NCBI GenBank assembly: GCA_018417955.1
Contig: JACTVC010000012.1
Location: forward strand, 1 to 64,000
Direction of reading: 5' to 3'
Origin: Laccaria trichodermophora
Taxonomy: Eukaryota > Basidiomycota > Agaricomycetes > Agaricales > Hydnangiaceae
Length of the DNA: 64,000 nucleotides
Shown here: positions 45,029 to 56,538 of the stretch, piece by piece
How the letters are laid out: every line of letters starts with the position of its first letter
How positions within the stretch are numbered: position 1 is the first letter of the stretch
Program-made: the position numbers and the translations under genes
The notes under the pieces: model-generated
What the model saw: the letters and a program-made list of their open reading frames with translations, nothing else
What the model was told of the DNA's origin: nothing
Database searches by the model: none

Positions 45029-46837
45029 TGAATTTGTCAACATGTATAGTAGACTCGACTTGGTTCAAGGTGTGCTATTCTCTACTCCTGTTATGTTTGC
45101 CTAAGTATGTTGACAGTTGTCCTAGTGAGTCGATCCTGTATATGAACCCGATTTTGTGTATAATAATTTCCTTAGTACCCAAATGTCAACCTTTGATTTA
45201 TTGCGTCATCCTCGTGAAGGCAGAAGTAAATCTGTTCTCGTCGTAGAGCTTTGAGCTAAGATGAAGGATTTCAAAGTCACGTGTCATCGCGATGAACTTT
45301 AACACTGCATCAAATTTCTCACCGTTTTTCTCCAAGATCCTCGCTCTCCCCAGGTCGACACAACCCTCCTCCCCACAAACCGGCTCTCGACACGCACTTC
45401 TACCTACTTAGGACTCAGGCGGCATTATATTGAGATGAACGCATGCAATGCAGAAAGGTTACACATCGACTCCCAAAACACGAACTTACCCTGCGTTGAA
45501 GCCGCCGTCACACCCGTTGAAGCTCTTGTGTACCCGACATTACCCGAAAGGGAGGGATGTAGGATTTCATGTGCAAGTCCGAGGTGTAGGTAAGTAACGA
45601 TCACTCATCAAATCCTTGACGATCATCTTAAGCTGAACGCAGTCACCGCTTACCCCGACCCAGTTGACGAAACACGACCATTTCCGTCGGCATTCCCGCC
45701 CCGTCCTCGTTCATCGATCGCATATAACCACTCCGTCGCTGTGCCATATGAATATCCTGGACTCCATTCGTTTACGTGGTAGACGAGTGCTTGGTGGGGC
45801 AGAATGAGGGTGCAATCGGGCTGATGTGAAGTGGGATGTTTCTCATGATTACAAAGGTCACAAAGATTTCGCAAAGCATTGAGGTAAGTTATAATGCAGT
45901 TGAACACTGGGAACGTGACTCACGATATCAAGGTCCGCGGTATCCCTTCGCATACTCTACGCCATCGACCAGGGTGCGTGTCCGAATGTAAAAACCGGTC
46001 CTAATCCTTGACCTCAAGTGGTTCGGCTATGGAAAAAGTGGGCATGGCCGCTTTACTAAACCTACCTCCAGGGAAGTAGAGGAAGTGGCCCAGCTCTTTG
46101 CGCAACTGAAGAACAAGGTACGTGATCCACTCGTTCTTGAACGCTGACGCTCGATACCAATATCGAACAGTCTGCCTGTGCCGCCGTGTAGATACAGAGG
46201 CAGGGTGGACCTTGTTGTACGGGTTTCATCAGAATGGCGGGATTTTTGCCACCCACGACTTTCTTCTGTCTAGCCTTCACCCTTTTTTGTGCGTCATGTT
46301 CATTCGTCCTTCTACTATGGCACCTTGCTTCCTATCGCAGTCGTGCTGCCATATCTCTTCCAACGCGTATTGTCAATGAACATTCTGTCCTACCCCGACA
46401 TTGCCCATTCCTCAAATACGTTACGCTTTCCATCTTACTCCGTCTCTCGCGTTTTTTCTCCATTTGCATAATGATAACGTTCCATCATCCGGCTCTCTCC
46501 CAGGTTAATTGTGGATTAACCCGGTTTGAAGATAATTGTTACAAAGCCAACATATATGTCATGTATCTATCCTATCTATCTTGTAATACGACAAGGCAAA
46601 CATAAGGTACGAAAAAGGGTAACTACAAACCGCTGCGAAACGATACTATACATACTATCTCTCGCTCTTCTGTGTCTTATCTTCTCCCCTGCTTCATCTG
46701 CTCACTCTCTTGACAGTGCTAGTTATACTTATACTTGGTAGTGGTACATGTGACCGTTTCTTACACGTGTTACAACATGCGACGTATCCGGGGGGAGCTT
46801 GTTCTTGCTCTGACACCCATCATCGATCAAGCCCATC
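45029..46837. other. Region with possible exons of an unknown gene
   Basis: Two plus-strand stretches look coding: PVDETRPFPSAFPPRPRS near 45,660-45,720, and WFGYGKSGHGRFTKPTSREV near 46,018-46,080 ending at a GTACGT donor (46,119). They cannot be joined into one gene with confidence and I do not recognise a family. The rest, including 46,300-46,740, shows nothing. Confidence 0.35.
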
Positions 46838-48632
46838 ATGCCTCCCCGCCGTCCAATGTCCGCTCTTCGACGGAAGAGGTTACTTTTCTCCTATGCCCCG
46901 GATTGGTGAGTTTTACTACATATCACATCTACTGTATGAGCTAACAAGGCTGCAGGATCCTAACCATAGTGCTCGCGTACGACCTTTCCCCTGCTCACTT
47001 CAAACATATTGTTGAAAAATGAACGTATAATAGGGCAGCGTTCTTCGCGTTGGACAAGGTGCACGGGTACAGGAGGGTGTTTTCGCTGGAGGATACCTCG
47101 TACGTTTACTCGCACTCTTGGCTTTGCCAACCTCATTCTCAGTATTGCTGCAGATTACGACACCCGTACGTTCCCTTGGACGTCCCAGAAGACTACCCTT
47201 ACCTGGTTTGAATGAATAGGTTCGCAGAAAAGGAACGCGTACCCATATGTTCCCCTCTCTCTCCTCCCCGTCCGTTCTCACCTGTCACAAATTCAATGCA
47301 AATGACGTTGCACTCTACATGATATGCTTCGTCGCGCCTCTCGTCATCCAACCACTCATCAACGTGCTGACTATTCGCTCTTGGTGGGATCTGCATAATG
47401 GTATACCCACTTAACCCTCAATACTTCTCCATTGACACGTGCCTCGTTTGACTCTTGATAGGTACACTCGGTCGTACGTGCCTCTTTACCCTGATCCCCA
47501 CCCGCTGACCGACGCCTCGTAGTGATTCTTGGTTTGGCGTTGACGGGCGCGGTGACGCAGTTCACCAAGATCACAGTCGGACGACCACGACCAGGCAAGT
47601 CCCTCTCTTCCCTACTTGCGTTGTTCCACGCACGCCTCCCATAGCTTCTGTGTCTTGCTTTTCTCTTACGTTCTTTGCTTTCCTGCCCTTGCGCTCCCTC
47701 TTTTCTTTTCCGTCCCTCTCTCCCTTCCCTTCCCTCCTTACACCTTCTTACTCAAACCCACAGACATAATCGCCCGCTGTCTCCCACCCCAAAGCGCCAC
47801 AGACCCCATATTCGGCTTATCAACCGACGCCATATGCACAAATACCGACGTGGCCATTATGCGTGACGGGTTTCGGGGTTTTCCTTCTGGACATTCGAGT
47901 CGTACGTTGTCCCCTTTTCCCCCTCCACGCTTGGTAGAAGGTAGAAGGCTAACGCGCACCCATAACAGTATCGTTCGCAGGGCTAGGCTTCCTCTCATTC
48001 TATCTAGCGGGGAAACTACATCTTTTTGATAAGAGGGGACACGCTGTGCGTTCCCCTTCCCTTTTGGAAAATTTGATTCACGTATGAACGAAAACACACT
48101 CAGGGAAAGGCATGGTTATCGCTCACCCCATTCGCAGGCGCTGCGCTGGTGGCTATTTCGCGGACTATGGATTATCGACGTACGTTCTCTTCTTTCTCTC
48201 TTCTCTTCCTTTGTTTCCTATCCTGTCCTGTCTTTCTGACTTCGCCTTTTCTTTCCCTCCCTGCCAACCCAACTAACCCCAATCTCATTGACAGACCACT
48301 GGCACGATGTCCTAGTAGGCTCCATCCTCGGCACCGTCCTCGCCTACTTCTCCTACAGACAATACTACCCCTCCCTATCCTCTGAACTCTCCCATCGCCC
48401 GTATTCACCTAGGATCAAGGATGAGCTGCATGATCCCGAGTCTGTCGTGGATCAACAAGCTCCTGCGAATTCGGCCCATCGAAGACAAGAGTCGGCGGTT
48501 CAGCAGCAGCAGCAGCCGCTGACTGCGACTGCGCAGGAGGAGGATTATGAGCTTGAGGGGACGGCGCCTAGGCCTGGTGGGCCTGCGCATTTGTATGATG
48601 TGTGGAGTGAGGGACGGAAGGATGAGGTTTGA
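46838..48632 (+). CDS. PAP2-type lipid phosphate phosphatase
   Basis: The start is ATG at 46,838 (MPPRRPMSALRRKRLLFSYA). The three PAP2 signature blocks are present after splicing: KITVGRPRPDII, PSGHSS (near 47,885), and SRTMDY joined to RHHWHDVLVGS with the catalytic His. Family landmarks such as FFALDKVHGYRR and AGLGFLSFYLAGKLHLFD are also there. Enzymes of this kind (DPP1/LPP1) dephosphorylate phosphatidate, lysophosphatidate and diacylglycerol pyrophosphate in membranes. The intron after GRPRP has a GC donor (gcaagt). The join between ERVP (47,245) and ALYMICFVAP (47,310) lacks a visible AG acceptor, so an exon boundary, a small deletion or a sequencing error remains open there. Confidence 0.82.
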
Positions 48633-48696
48633 TGCTCTCCCCTCCCTACCTAGGTTTTGGGTTTTTGGTGGGGTTGATTTTACGACTTATTTACTG

Positions 48697-48716
48697 GATG
48701 GATGGATGGATGGATG
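48697..48716. repeat. GGAT microsatellite
   Basis: Five consecutive GGAT units downstream of the phosphatase gene. Confidence 0.8.
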
Positions 48717-48861
48717 TTTTTCGTGACTTTTTGTTTGTTAATTCGGCATCAATTAGTCCAATGGCCGAGGAGTGGAATTATGATTTATAGTGTTCGTTAT
48801 CTTTATGTTCTGATGAACGAACCATTTGCACTAAAAAAATCGCACTATGTTGACAATATCT

Positions 48862-48951
48862 CTCTCTGTCTGGGAGTCGAACCCAGCTTTCGCGCGATGC
48901 TAGACGGCATTGAATGACAGGCGCGTGTACTAACCGATATACTAACAGAGA
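48862..48951 (-). tRNA. tRNA-Asp(GTC) with 18-nt intron
   Basis: Read on the minus strand, the acceptor stem is TCTCTGT/ACAGAGA with G as discriminator. The D arm contains CGGTTAGTAC, the anticodon arm CGCGC-CTGTCAC-GCGCG and the T arm CTGGGTTCGACTCCCAG. The intron (48,897-48,914) lies one base 3' of the anticodon, the canonical nuclear position. Confidence 0.93.
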
Positions 48952-49160
48952 TTGATTAGATTTGCCATTTGAAGGCATTCAACACGAGTTGGACTGGGCA
49001 GGTATGCACATGGACGGTGTTTAATATTACTACTGAACTCGTTTCGATAAAGCTATGATAGTGGAATGTACTACTACAAAAATTCGACGGATTCCTGGGA
49101 TGCAAGTTCGTTCATGCAAATCCCTCAGACTACTGCTTCGAGGGGGTGTACTCTGTCCGC

Positions 49161-49509
49161 TTAACACTTGCATTCCTCAGGCTTGCACGCACAGCTGAGT
49201 GAAATTCATCAGTAACTACTGTTCCGCCAACAAAACAGCGACTCACTTGGTACAGTTGCAGGTTGTGCTTCCGCATCCTGCCTCATTAACTGGGGCGGTC
49301 CCGCAGGTGCAGCTACCAGAAACATACATCAGACATCGAAATCTCCCCCCCCCCAAAAAAAAAAAAAGGTAGTTCCGGCTTACCTCGTGCACTTGCACGA
49401 CGTGCAGGAGCATCCTGTGGAAGAAGCTCGAGAGATAGGGGTCGACGTGGCCTAAATCGGATTAGACAACATACCCAAAAATCGTAACTGATTTACTCAC
49501 AAAAAGCAT
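49161..49509 (-). CDS. Metallothionein 2, 58 aa
   Basis: This is a full paralogue of the gene at 36,432 on the opposite strand. Exons are 49,501-49,509, 49,384-49,451, 49,247-49,312 and 49,161-49,194, of the same lengths (9, 68, 66 and 34 nt) and phases. All 13 cysteines are kept. The differences lie in the N-terminal Ser/Thr segment (ATSTPISRASS) and at silent sites. Intron 2 has a run of 10 C followed by 13 A. The upstream region is also shared (to about 49,945), so promoter and gene were duplicated together. CpG sites are kept, so it looks functional. Confidence 0.93.
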
Positions 49510-49586
49510 GGCGATTTCTGGGTCTGGATGTCTGTTTAGTGGTAGCTTGAGTGTGAATGAAGAGCAACCCAAACCTCGTTCCACTC

Positions 49587-49592
49587 TTTATA
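49587..49592 (-). promoter_or_regulatory. TATA box of metallothionein 2
   Basis: TATAAA on the minus strand, 78 bp upstream of the ATG, within the promoter segment shared with metallothionein 1. Confidence 0.65.
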
Positions 49593-49599
49593 GTTTCTT

Positions 49600-49945
49600 G
49601 GGGTGTTGGGTTATGTTTATGAATTTCGCCAAAATGGGTAAGTTGAGGCATTTGTGCGTCAGCGCCAAGAGTCGCTGACAAATGGCGTCCAAAATACCAC
49701 GCAATGATTGGTCACCATGTTGTTCAAAAAATCGCTCAGTGACGAGGCACTTCTACTCAGTTCTAGCAGGTGGCGCGTGCGCTGTGAGTCGTTATTTTCC
49801 TTTTGGAGTACAAGAAGAACTGAACGAGCCAAAATTAGACTGCAGCTTCTGTGTGGTGCTGCAGCTGTACATATCAACATGGCTGTCATGACCTGGCGCA
49901 GCTGAATTTGAGCTAAACAAGACGTCCTCCTTCCCCAACGTGAGT
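49600..49945 (-). repeat. Duplicated metallothionein upstream segment
   Basis: It matches, inverted, the upstream region at 36,145-36,330 and the phosphoesterase-metallothionein spacer at 18,075-18,290 (CAGCTGCGCCA, TACAAGAAGAACT blocks). It contains no MITE at the GGTGACC site. The similarity fades before any phosphoesterase coding sequence. Confidence 0.8.
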
Positions 49946-50755
49946 TTTCAAATTTCAATGCTCGGCCGTAGAACCTGTACTCTGAAGCCCCATAACAGAA
50001 TCGAATACTGGAACAACCACATAATATGGCTGGATCACTACCACTTAGCACTGATGACTCTACCATGGAGCCCGTATCCCCCATTGCGTCACCAAAAACG
50101 ATTCCGCGTCAGAGACCATAACACGACGCACTATCCTTGAAACAAGCATACACGGATATCACGCGATCACCTCAACGCCCCACACTGTCTTCAACCCATC
50201 AATGAACGATCCGACCAATACGCCTCTGCCCCTCTCACAGATTTTGGTTCTGAGATTTCCCTTCTTTGCCACGCCTCCTTTGTAGACTGGAGAAAGGCAA
50301 ACACCAAGTTCGAAGAACCTCGCACGGCGTTAACGCTGAGCTCGGAACCCTGACGAAGTATTGCGTCTGGAGGGACCGAATGACTCGGGCGCGTTGTGGA
50401 CGCGCTGCAATGCTACTATCAAAACCCCCTAGGAGGTTTACTGGTGTCCTTCCCACCAGCTCACGACATTTCCCGCGAAATGAACTACAGCTCCGGTGGG
50501 TTAGTGCAGAAGATAGGTATTAGGCACCTCCGACTGCACCCGACACTGAAGTCGTCAGGTTCCGAACTTGGTTCGAGGGCCGCTCCATCGCTTGGGAGGA
50601 GATGGGTCTCCGTCGTATCCGAAGCTCATAAATCCTCGAGACCGCGGCGATCATGCATATTTTTGTCGATTGGAAGGACTCAATAGTCGTCGAAGACTTG
50701 TTTCTTGTTTAATGAGTCCGGGGGCAATCTCTTCCTTCGCCAGCGTTGCGCAACT

Positions 50756-51916
50756 GGGTGTACAACATGCCCCACGCTTGCATACCATGTGAGTTTTTGT
50801 TGGCTGGCCCTCACGAAAACTGTCCTGAAGAATGTTACAACTGCGTGTTTGATGATCCCTTATCTCGCAAACGAATTCATGTTGATGCCGAACGAGGTTT
50901 TAACTTTTATGTGGAAACGAGGACGCTTATCGATGACTCCTCAATCTTTCGACATCCAGGAAGGAAGTGTTTGTAAGTCCGGTGTGATAAATTTCATAGG
51001 AATAGGGTACAATGTCGGAACAGGGAAAAACGTGCAACGTTTCATCCGTGAAATCACAGACACCTGGAGGCAATTGACAGAAGACGAAAAAGAATCTGAT
51101 TACTGTAAGTCAACGGTGCAGAAACTGATTAAAACTATTGATTCCTTGGTCGTCCGACCACAGAGACGGATGCAACATTCAATCGGATGCCAACATTGGA
51201 CCTCGAAACAATGGTAAAGCAATGTTTTCCAAATACGCTTTCTGAAGATTCGATATCCGTTTCAACTCGTGACCAAGGTTATTTAGCCGGTTCCGTCTAC
51301 CCATTCGACATTGGTAATGTCGTGACGATTCTATGGTTTCGCCATGGCGCAATGGACATGAGGATCGGCGCAGTGATTGACAAAGAAATGGACCGAGGGC
51401 GACATGAGTTCTGTCATTTAACATGTTGTAAGTGACAGTTTCGTTTTTAGAAGCGGCGAGTAGCGATGCCGAAATCTATTTTTAGCCTTCGAACAAGGAG
51501 TCCAACGCCGTTTCCCACCTCGTCACGGACCACGGTCAGTCCATGTAGATTCATTTTGTAAACGCCTAGTCTTTGAAGATAATACTGCTTAATACTTGTA
51601 GACGGTTTATTTCCGGCCGGACCCTAGCTATTGGAGTTTTCAACCATAATTCGAGATGCACTCCTACTTGAACGACAAATCGATTTTCGCCGTCCTCAAT
51701 AGGATAAATATACCACTCACGAACGTGTCCAAAGCGGCGCCTAAGGTGTTCGTCGTATCTTGTTCATGTCCCTCATGTCACTCCCCGAACATTCGAGTGA
51801 GACTTGCAGGTCTACCCTTTCCAGCGGCTGATCGTCTTCTTGTTCCTAGAAGCATGAATTCGTTTTACCCTCGTCACATCCAATTGCTAACGACGTCTTA
51901 TGTGGCTATATTTTGA
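50756..51916 (+). CDS. Unknown gene, several probable exons
   Basis: Coding-looking stretches follow each other on the plus strand. The first is Cys-rich (PHENCPEECYNCVFDDPLSR, 50,760-50,970); next is GYNVGTGKNVQRFIREITDT at about 51,005-51,105 before a GTAAGT; then MPTLDLETMVKQCFPNTLSE and a domain ending at 51,435. A possible last exon or separate ORF is 51,656-51,916. I do not recognise a family, and the exon borders are not settled. 49,946-50,755 upstream holds short ORFs only; YYQNPLGGLLVSF near 50,415 could belong to this gene. Confidence 0.4.
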
Positions 51917-52123
51917 GTTTACCCGACCAACTGCGCAAAGCATCACTTATCGAAACATTGCCACAAGCACGGAGAGGCACTGCCCGAGACGCCACAGCCC
52001 TCTCCAACTGACTCCATGTGATGAGGATTCTATCTTTACGTATTTGTGTGCCAACGTGCGTACGAAAAGACGTACATAAATACGCTCCACATCTAACATT
52101 TTGCGAATAGTGATCTTGACGGT

Positions 52124-54501
52124 ATGGCAGAACCATCACTGCCGCTCGACAAGGACCCAAGATTCAAGAGTCAATTGGAGGAGTTTGACGATGGTAGACC
52201 TCCATTCTGTCTGACGTTCCCCGAGGTAAAATTGCTTGGGATCGCTGGAGTAAGTAAAGTTCATTCTTCTGGTGTCACGTGCGGGCTGATGCGTGGTTGG
52301 AAAGGTTGGATTCTTCCTGGATGGTAAGCTTTAACACCCAAAATCGAGCTGTTTTTGATTAAACGATAACCTCCCAGCCTACGACTTATTCATCATCAAT
52401 GTAGGTCCTCGACTATAGACTATGGTTCTTAGCTGACGCGGATACCCCATAATGGTAGCCTGTTGCTACCATGCTTCAATATCGTCTGTATGGCGGAAAG
52501 AGTCTCCCCACAAACTTGGAAGGGTTTCTCAAAGCAGGGGCAAATATTGGTAGCGTTATTGGTCAATTTGGATTCGGCGAGTATCACGACTTGAGCTTAT
52601 CCCCTCTAAAATCTAATCATGGAATAATTCTCTAGGGTATCTTGCTGACTCTCTGGGCCGCAAGGCCGTTTGTAAGACCATAGACCTCTGTCATTTGTAA
52701 TCACAAGCGCTAATTCTATTTTAGATGGGAAGGAACTCATGCTCATCATCGTAGCGACAATTCTGTCGATTTCAACACCTACCGGAACTCTCTCTCCAAA
52801 TCACTGTCTCATCTATCTAGCCATGTTTCGCATTCTGCTTGGCGTTGGCGTTGGTGGGGACTATCCCATGTCTGCTTCTGTGACCTCCGATAGATCTAAT
52901 CTCCGAAAGCGTGGCACTATGCTTGCCTATATTTTCTCAAATCAAGGGTGGGGAAGCTTTGTCGGTAGTCTGGCCACCATCGTCGTTCTCGCTATCTACA
53001 AAGGCGCGATTGAAGGGAGAAACGAGATATCCAAGGTTGACGGCGGTAAGTGAATGAACCCAATCTTATCCTCACATCCAACTGACTTGAATGAAGTGTG
53101 GAGAATCCTCGTCGGCCTCTCGCTCATTCCGGCCTTTGGAACGCTCTATCAACGACTCACTCTGCCGGAATCGAACCGCTACAACGCATCAAAGACCATG
53201 AGCCAACTCCCTGATTCACAAGATGATGGAGACAAATTGAAGAAGGAGGAGCAGCCAAAGGCAGAGGTTGTGGCGGACGTTGTCGAAGTGGAGGAAATAA
53301 TCAAGCAGAAGGCCCATTTCAGAGGTAAGTCCTAAATGCAATATTCTCCGTAGTATCTTCATCTGAATCTCTATATAGAATTTCTCATTTACTTTTCGGA
53401 GTGGAGACACGCAAAGATTCTTATTGGAACTTGCGCATGCTGGTTTCTCCTTGATATCGCGTCTGCCCTCTTTTTTTTACTCGCCAGAAAGCTGAGAATT
53501 GAACGTGTGACGTCTAGGTTTTATGGAATTAACCTCAACCAGAACGTTGTCCTTCAACAAATTGGGTTTGCGGGGACCACCGGCTCTCAATGGACTCGTT
53601 TATTCAATATTGGAGTCGGTAATCTTATTATCACTGCATTGGGATTTGTTCCTGGTAAGCCACATATATCCCCAATACAATGTGCGTGCCAAATGTAATA
53701 TACCTACAGGATACTGGGCCACCGTCTTGACGATTGAGATCCTCGGCCGAAAGTGGATCCAGATACAAGGTTTCTTAATCGCCGCGCTGCTTCGTGCGTT
53801 TTCTTTTCATGCTTTAGAACTTCAATAATTTAAAGAATCACATTCTAGTTGCTGTCATTGCGGGAAAATTCCACGACCTGAGCAAACCTGCGTTCATCGT
53901 TTGCTTCGCCCTTTTGCAGTTTTTCTTCAACTTCGGAGCCAATTCGTTCGTTGTCTTTCTTTCAACCTAAATGTCAACTGACTTGTTTATATTCAAGCAC
54001 AACATATGTGCGCATATTTTTCTTGAGATTCATTTTTATGTTCTGATATTTCGTATCTGGCCAGTGTTACCCAGCTGAAGGTGGGAATATTGTCTTTTCT
54101 ATAGTCACGGCTAACGCGCGATCTGCTCAGTCTTCCCGACCCGCTTCCGCGCCTCAGCTCATGGCATGTCAGCCGCCGCGGGGAAGGCGGGGGCTATCAT
54201 TTCGGCGCTCGTATTTAATACTCTTTCGAAGAAGATTGGAACCCCCAACGTTCTATGGAGTACGTCCCAACAACATTTCACTTGGTCTATAAATAATTTA
54301 TCTCTTGAACTCTCCACAACAGTATTTTTTGGTTGTTGTATCGCTGGAGCTGGTATGTGTTTTCTTGCTTGGGAATCAACTTTTTCCAACCTCCAGGTAG
54401 TCTTCACGCTCCTCCTTCCTGAAGTTAAAGGTCGCGACCCGGACGCCATCTTTGCGGCTGAAATTGCAGAGAAACGCATTGCGACGGGTACTAGGAAGTA
54501 A
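52124..54501 (+). CDS. PHO84: PHO84-type inorganic phosphate/H+ symporter, gene 1
   Basis: The start is ATG at 52,124 ([20 protein letters not shown]). Exons give [60 protein letters not shown] (the family signature), then a central loop rich in Lys/Glu. The second half has [31 protein letters not shown] and [20 protein letters not shown]. The gene ends with [19 protein letters not shown]. It is a 12-segment plasma-membrane MFS transporter for phosphate uptake. The intron after FGFG starts with GC (gcgagt), where gene 2 has gtgagg. It is tandem with gene 2, with a small secreted protein on the other strand between them. Confidence 0.9.
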
Positions 54502-55118
54502 TGAGATACCCAATAGGCCACGTTAACGGGCATCATCACCACGCGCTTTGAGAATTATACGACATGTAATGTAATATTTTGGATTTCAGAAGTCGTGCGC
54601 CCAAGGTTCATCTGTAGTCGTGAGGGTGGCGTAAGTATTCTTGCCTTAGGGTACATATGTGCAAGGAATGTATGGCTCTATATAATAATACACTACAAAT
54701 GCAAGGCAGCACCTACCAAATGAGTGCGGGTCCACAAGTAAATAAAATCTGTGGAATGGTCTATTGCTGGTCTAGTCTCATAGCGCCACATGTACTGTCA
54801 CATAGTAAGGGAGCAATAATGCGTTGTAAGCATGATCGTCTGGAAAATGAAAGCTCTAACCAAGTTCCAACCGATAGTAGATATGTGGTGCATGACGTCG
54901 TCCCATTGCTCAAAGTTCCTGAGATCAAACGATCTCTTTTTAGCCGCGGATGGGGATATCATTGAGCGTGCCCCTGGTCCCCCCACTAGGTTCCTTGAGT
55001 TCTCCATTTAAAGCTTCTCCTTTCAACTAAAATGCGTGCTTGGGTATGAATTATCGCACAAATGGAACTCGGAGAAATATCGGTGGGGAAGTAATAGGTC
55101 CGTTGTTTGAATTTTGAA
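54502..55118. other. Intergenic
   Basis: 3' flank of phosphate transporter 1 and of the convergent secreted-protein gene. Short ORFs only; no gene recognised. Confidence 0.5.
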
Positions 55119-55653
55119 CTAATTATTGGTAATAGTAACTGTCGCGTTCCTGTACTCAAGTAATGGGAATGGACCAGCCTTAGAACAAAGACCCTCGTGA
55201 TTAGCGATTTTAGGCGATATAGATATATGCGATCGTACCCCAAGCAAGCACAAATGGGTAAGTGTGAACAGCGCTTTTCCGCTCGAAAGGGAGCTCGGAA
55301 CGGTCACGGTGAAGTTCTGGTAAAAGCCACCACCACCATGGGCTTGGGGGTCAAAGGGGCCAGCATAGAGAACGCTTCCAAGGCGCTCGCTCGGCGACGG
55401 ACACTGCCCGTTAACGCACGAAATGATTGCCAAAGCGATCCCGACTTCAGTGCAACCGATGATACTGCCCTGAACAGGATGTCAGCAAGTTCAAGGCAGA
55501 AGTTGATAGAATGCACACGGGTCGATCAATTTTCGCTGTCAACTGCCCGCCAGCGTGGAGAACAGCGCCATTCGTTGGGTATCCGATGTCGATGGTTTGG
55601 GATGTTGCCGTGAAAGCGAGAACAATGAAGACTAAGAGAGACAGGAGTTTCAT
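55119..55653 (-). CDS. Small secreted protein of unknown function
   Basis: Three exons on the minus strand: from ATG at 55,653 (signal peptide MKLLSLLVFIVLAFTATSQ) to AKIDRP, then an intron of about 48 nt. Exon 2 starts GSIIGCTEVGIALAIISCVN and ends CLLG, then an intron GTACGA...TCTAAG; exon 3 is AGPFPLLEYRNATVTI to the stop at 55,119. The pattern DIGYPTNGAVLHAGGQ, CPSPSERLGSVLYAGPFDPQ and GFYQNFTVTVPSS resembles a secreted family common in Agaricomycetes, as far as I recall. Its role is not known. 55,654-56,538 downstream on the plus strand holds no recognised gene. Confidence 0.75.
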
Positions 55654-56538
55654 TGTAGGGGAAGGAAAGAATGGGCGTCCATATCAAAGACGGCAGTTCT
55701 TAACCGCAACACGGTCTAGGATAAGAATCAACTGATGACGTAGAACCAAAAGTTATACCAATCTCCACATTTTAACACACCAGTCAAAGGTAATTCAACA
55801 GACGAGACAACTTCCCTGGGTTCAGCTGTATACAAGTCAAAGAAAGTCGCGGCGCGCACCTTTTGGCTATTCTATCGAGGACGGACAACCCACTTCTATT
55901 TTTAGATCGATAGCTCCGCGTATGCTGGCGTGGTATCATTTGATTTTGTTCGATCCGGGGTTCCTTGCAGACTGTCGTCCATTGTATATTCTGTGACCGT
56001 CGGTCTGTACGTATTTCGTTCGGAATTTGTAGGATGATTACGTATTCACCAAGCTTGCCCAAAATCAGCCTAATTGCCTTCTACCCATTGCCGCCCTGCC
56101 ACTCTCCCAATCAACTTCAAACTGGTGGTGCATTTCGCCCCCTTGGAGTTAGTCGGGACCTTTAAGGTTGTTGTTGTGCACAGGACGCCCTTAGATGCCC
56201 CTAGGACACCACATCGGAGGATCCGTCAGGAGTGACATCAGGTCCAGAGTGTTCAGTTATCGATGAAAAACTGGCACACGAGCAGAAACTGAAGACCATC
56301 TTATCAAGGTACGTCCCTCGCTGAGATTCAAATATTATCGCCTCATGCGACTTGCCGCCAACAGATCAATCACGCGGCTGGACCTGTCAAGGGCTTGGCA
56401 GCCGAGTTATTTATTGGCACACGACCATAAATTCGCCCTCTCTGTGTGACCCCCTCAATAAAGCAAACGGTAAACCTCTCGCTTTATCTCAACCCATCGA
56501 ATTCGCCTCATCCCAGATCCATCGCCAATTGCTAGGCT

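Noticed and set aside
46289..46741. Membrane-protein gene suggested by hydrophobic ORFs
   Set aside because: Overlapping short ORFs in all frames, pyrimidine-rich composition, no splice sites that join them and no family features.
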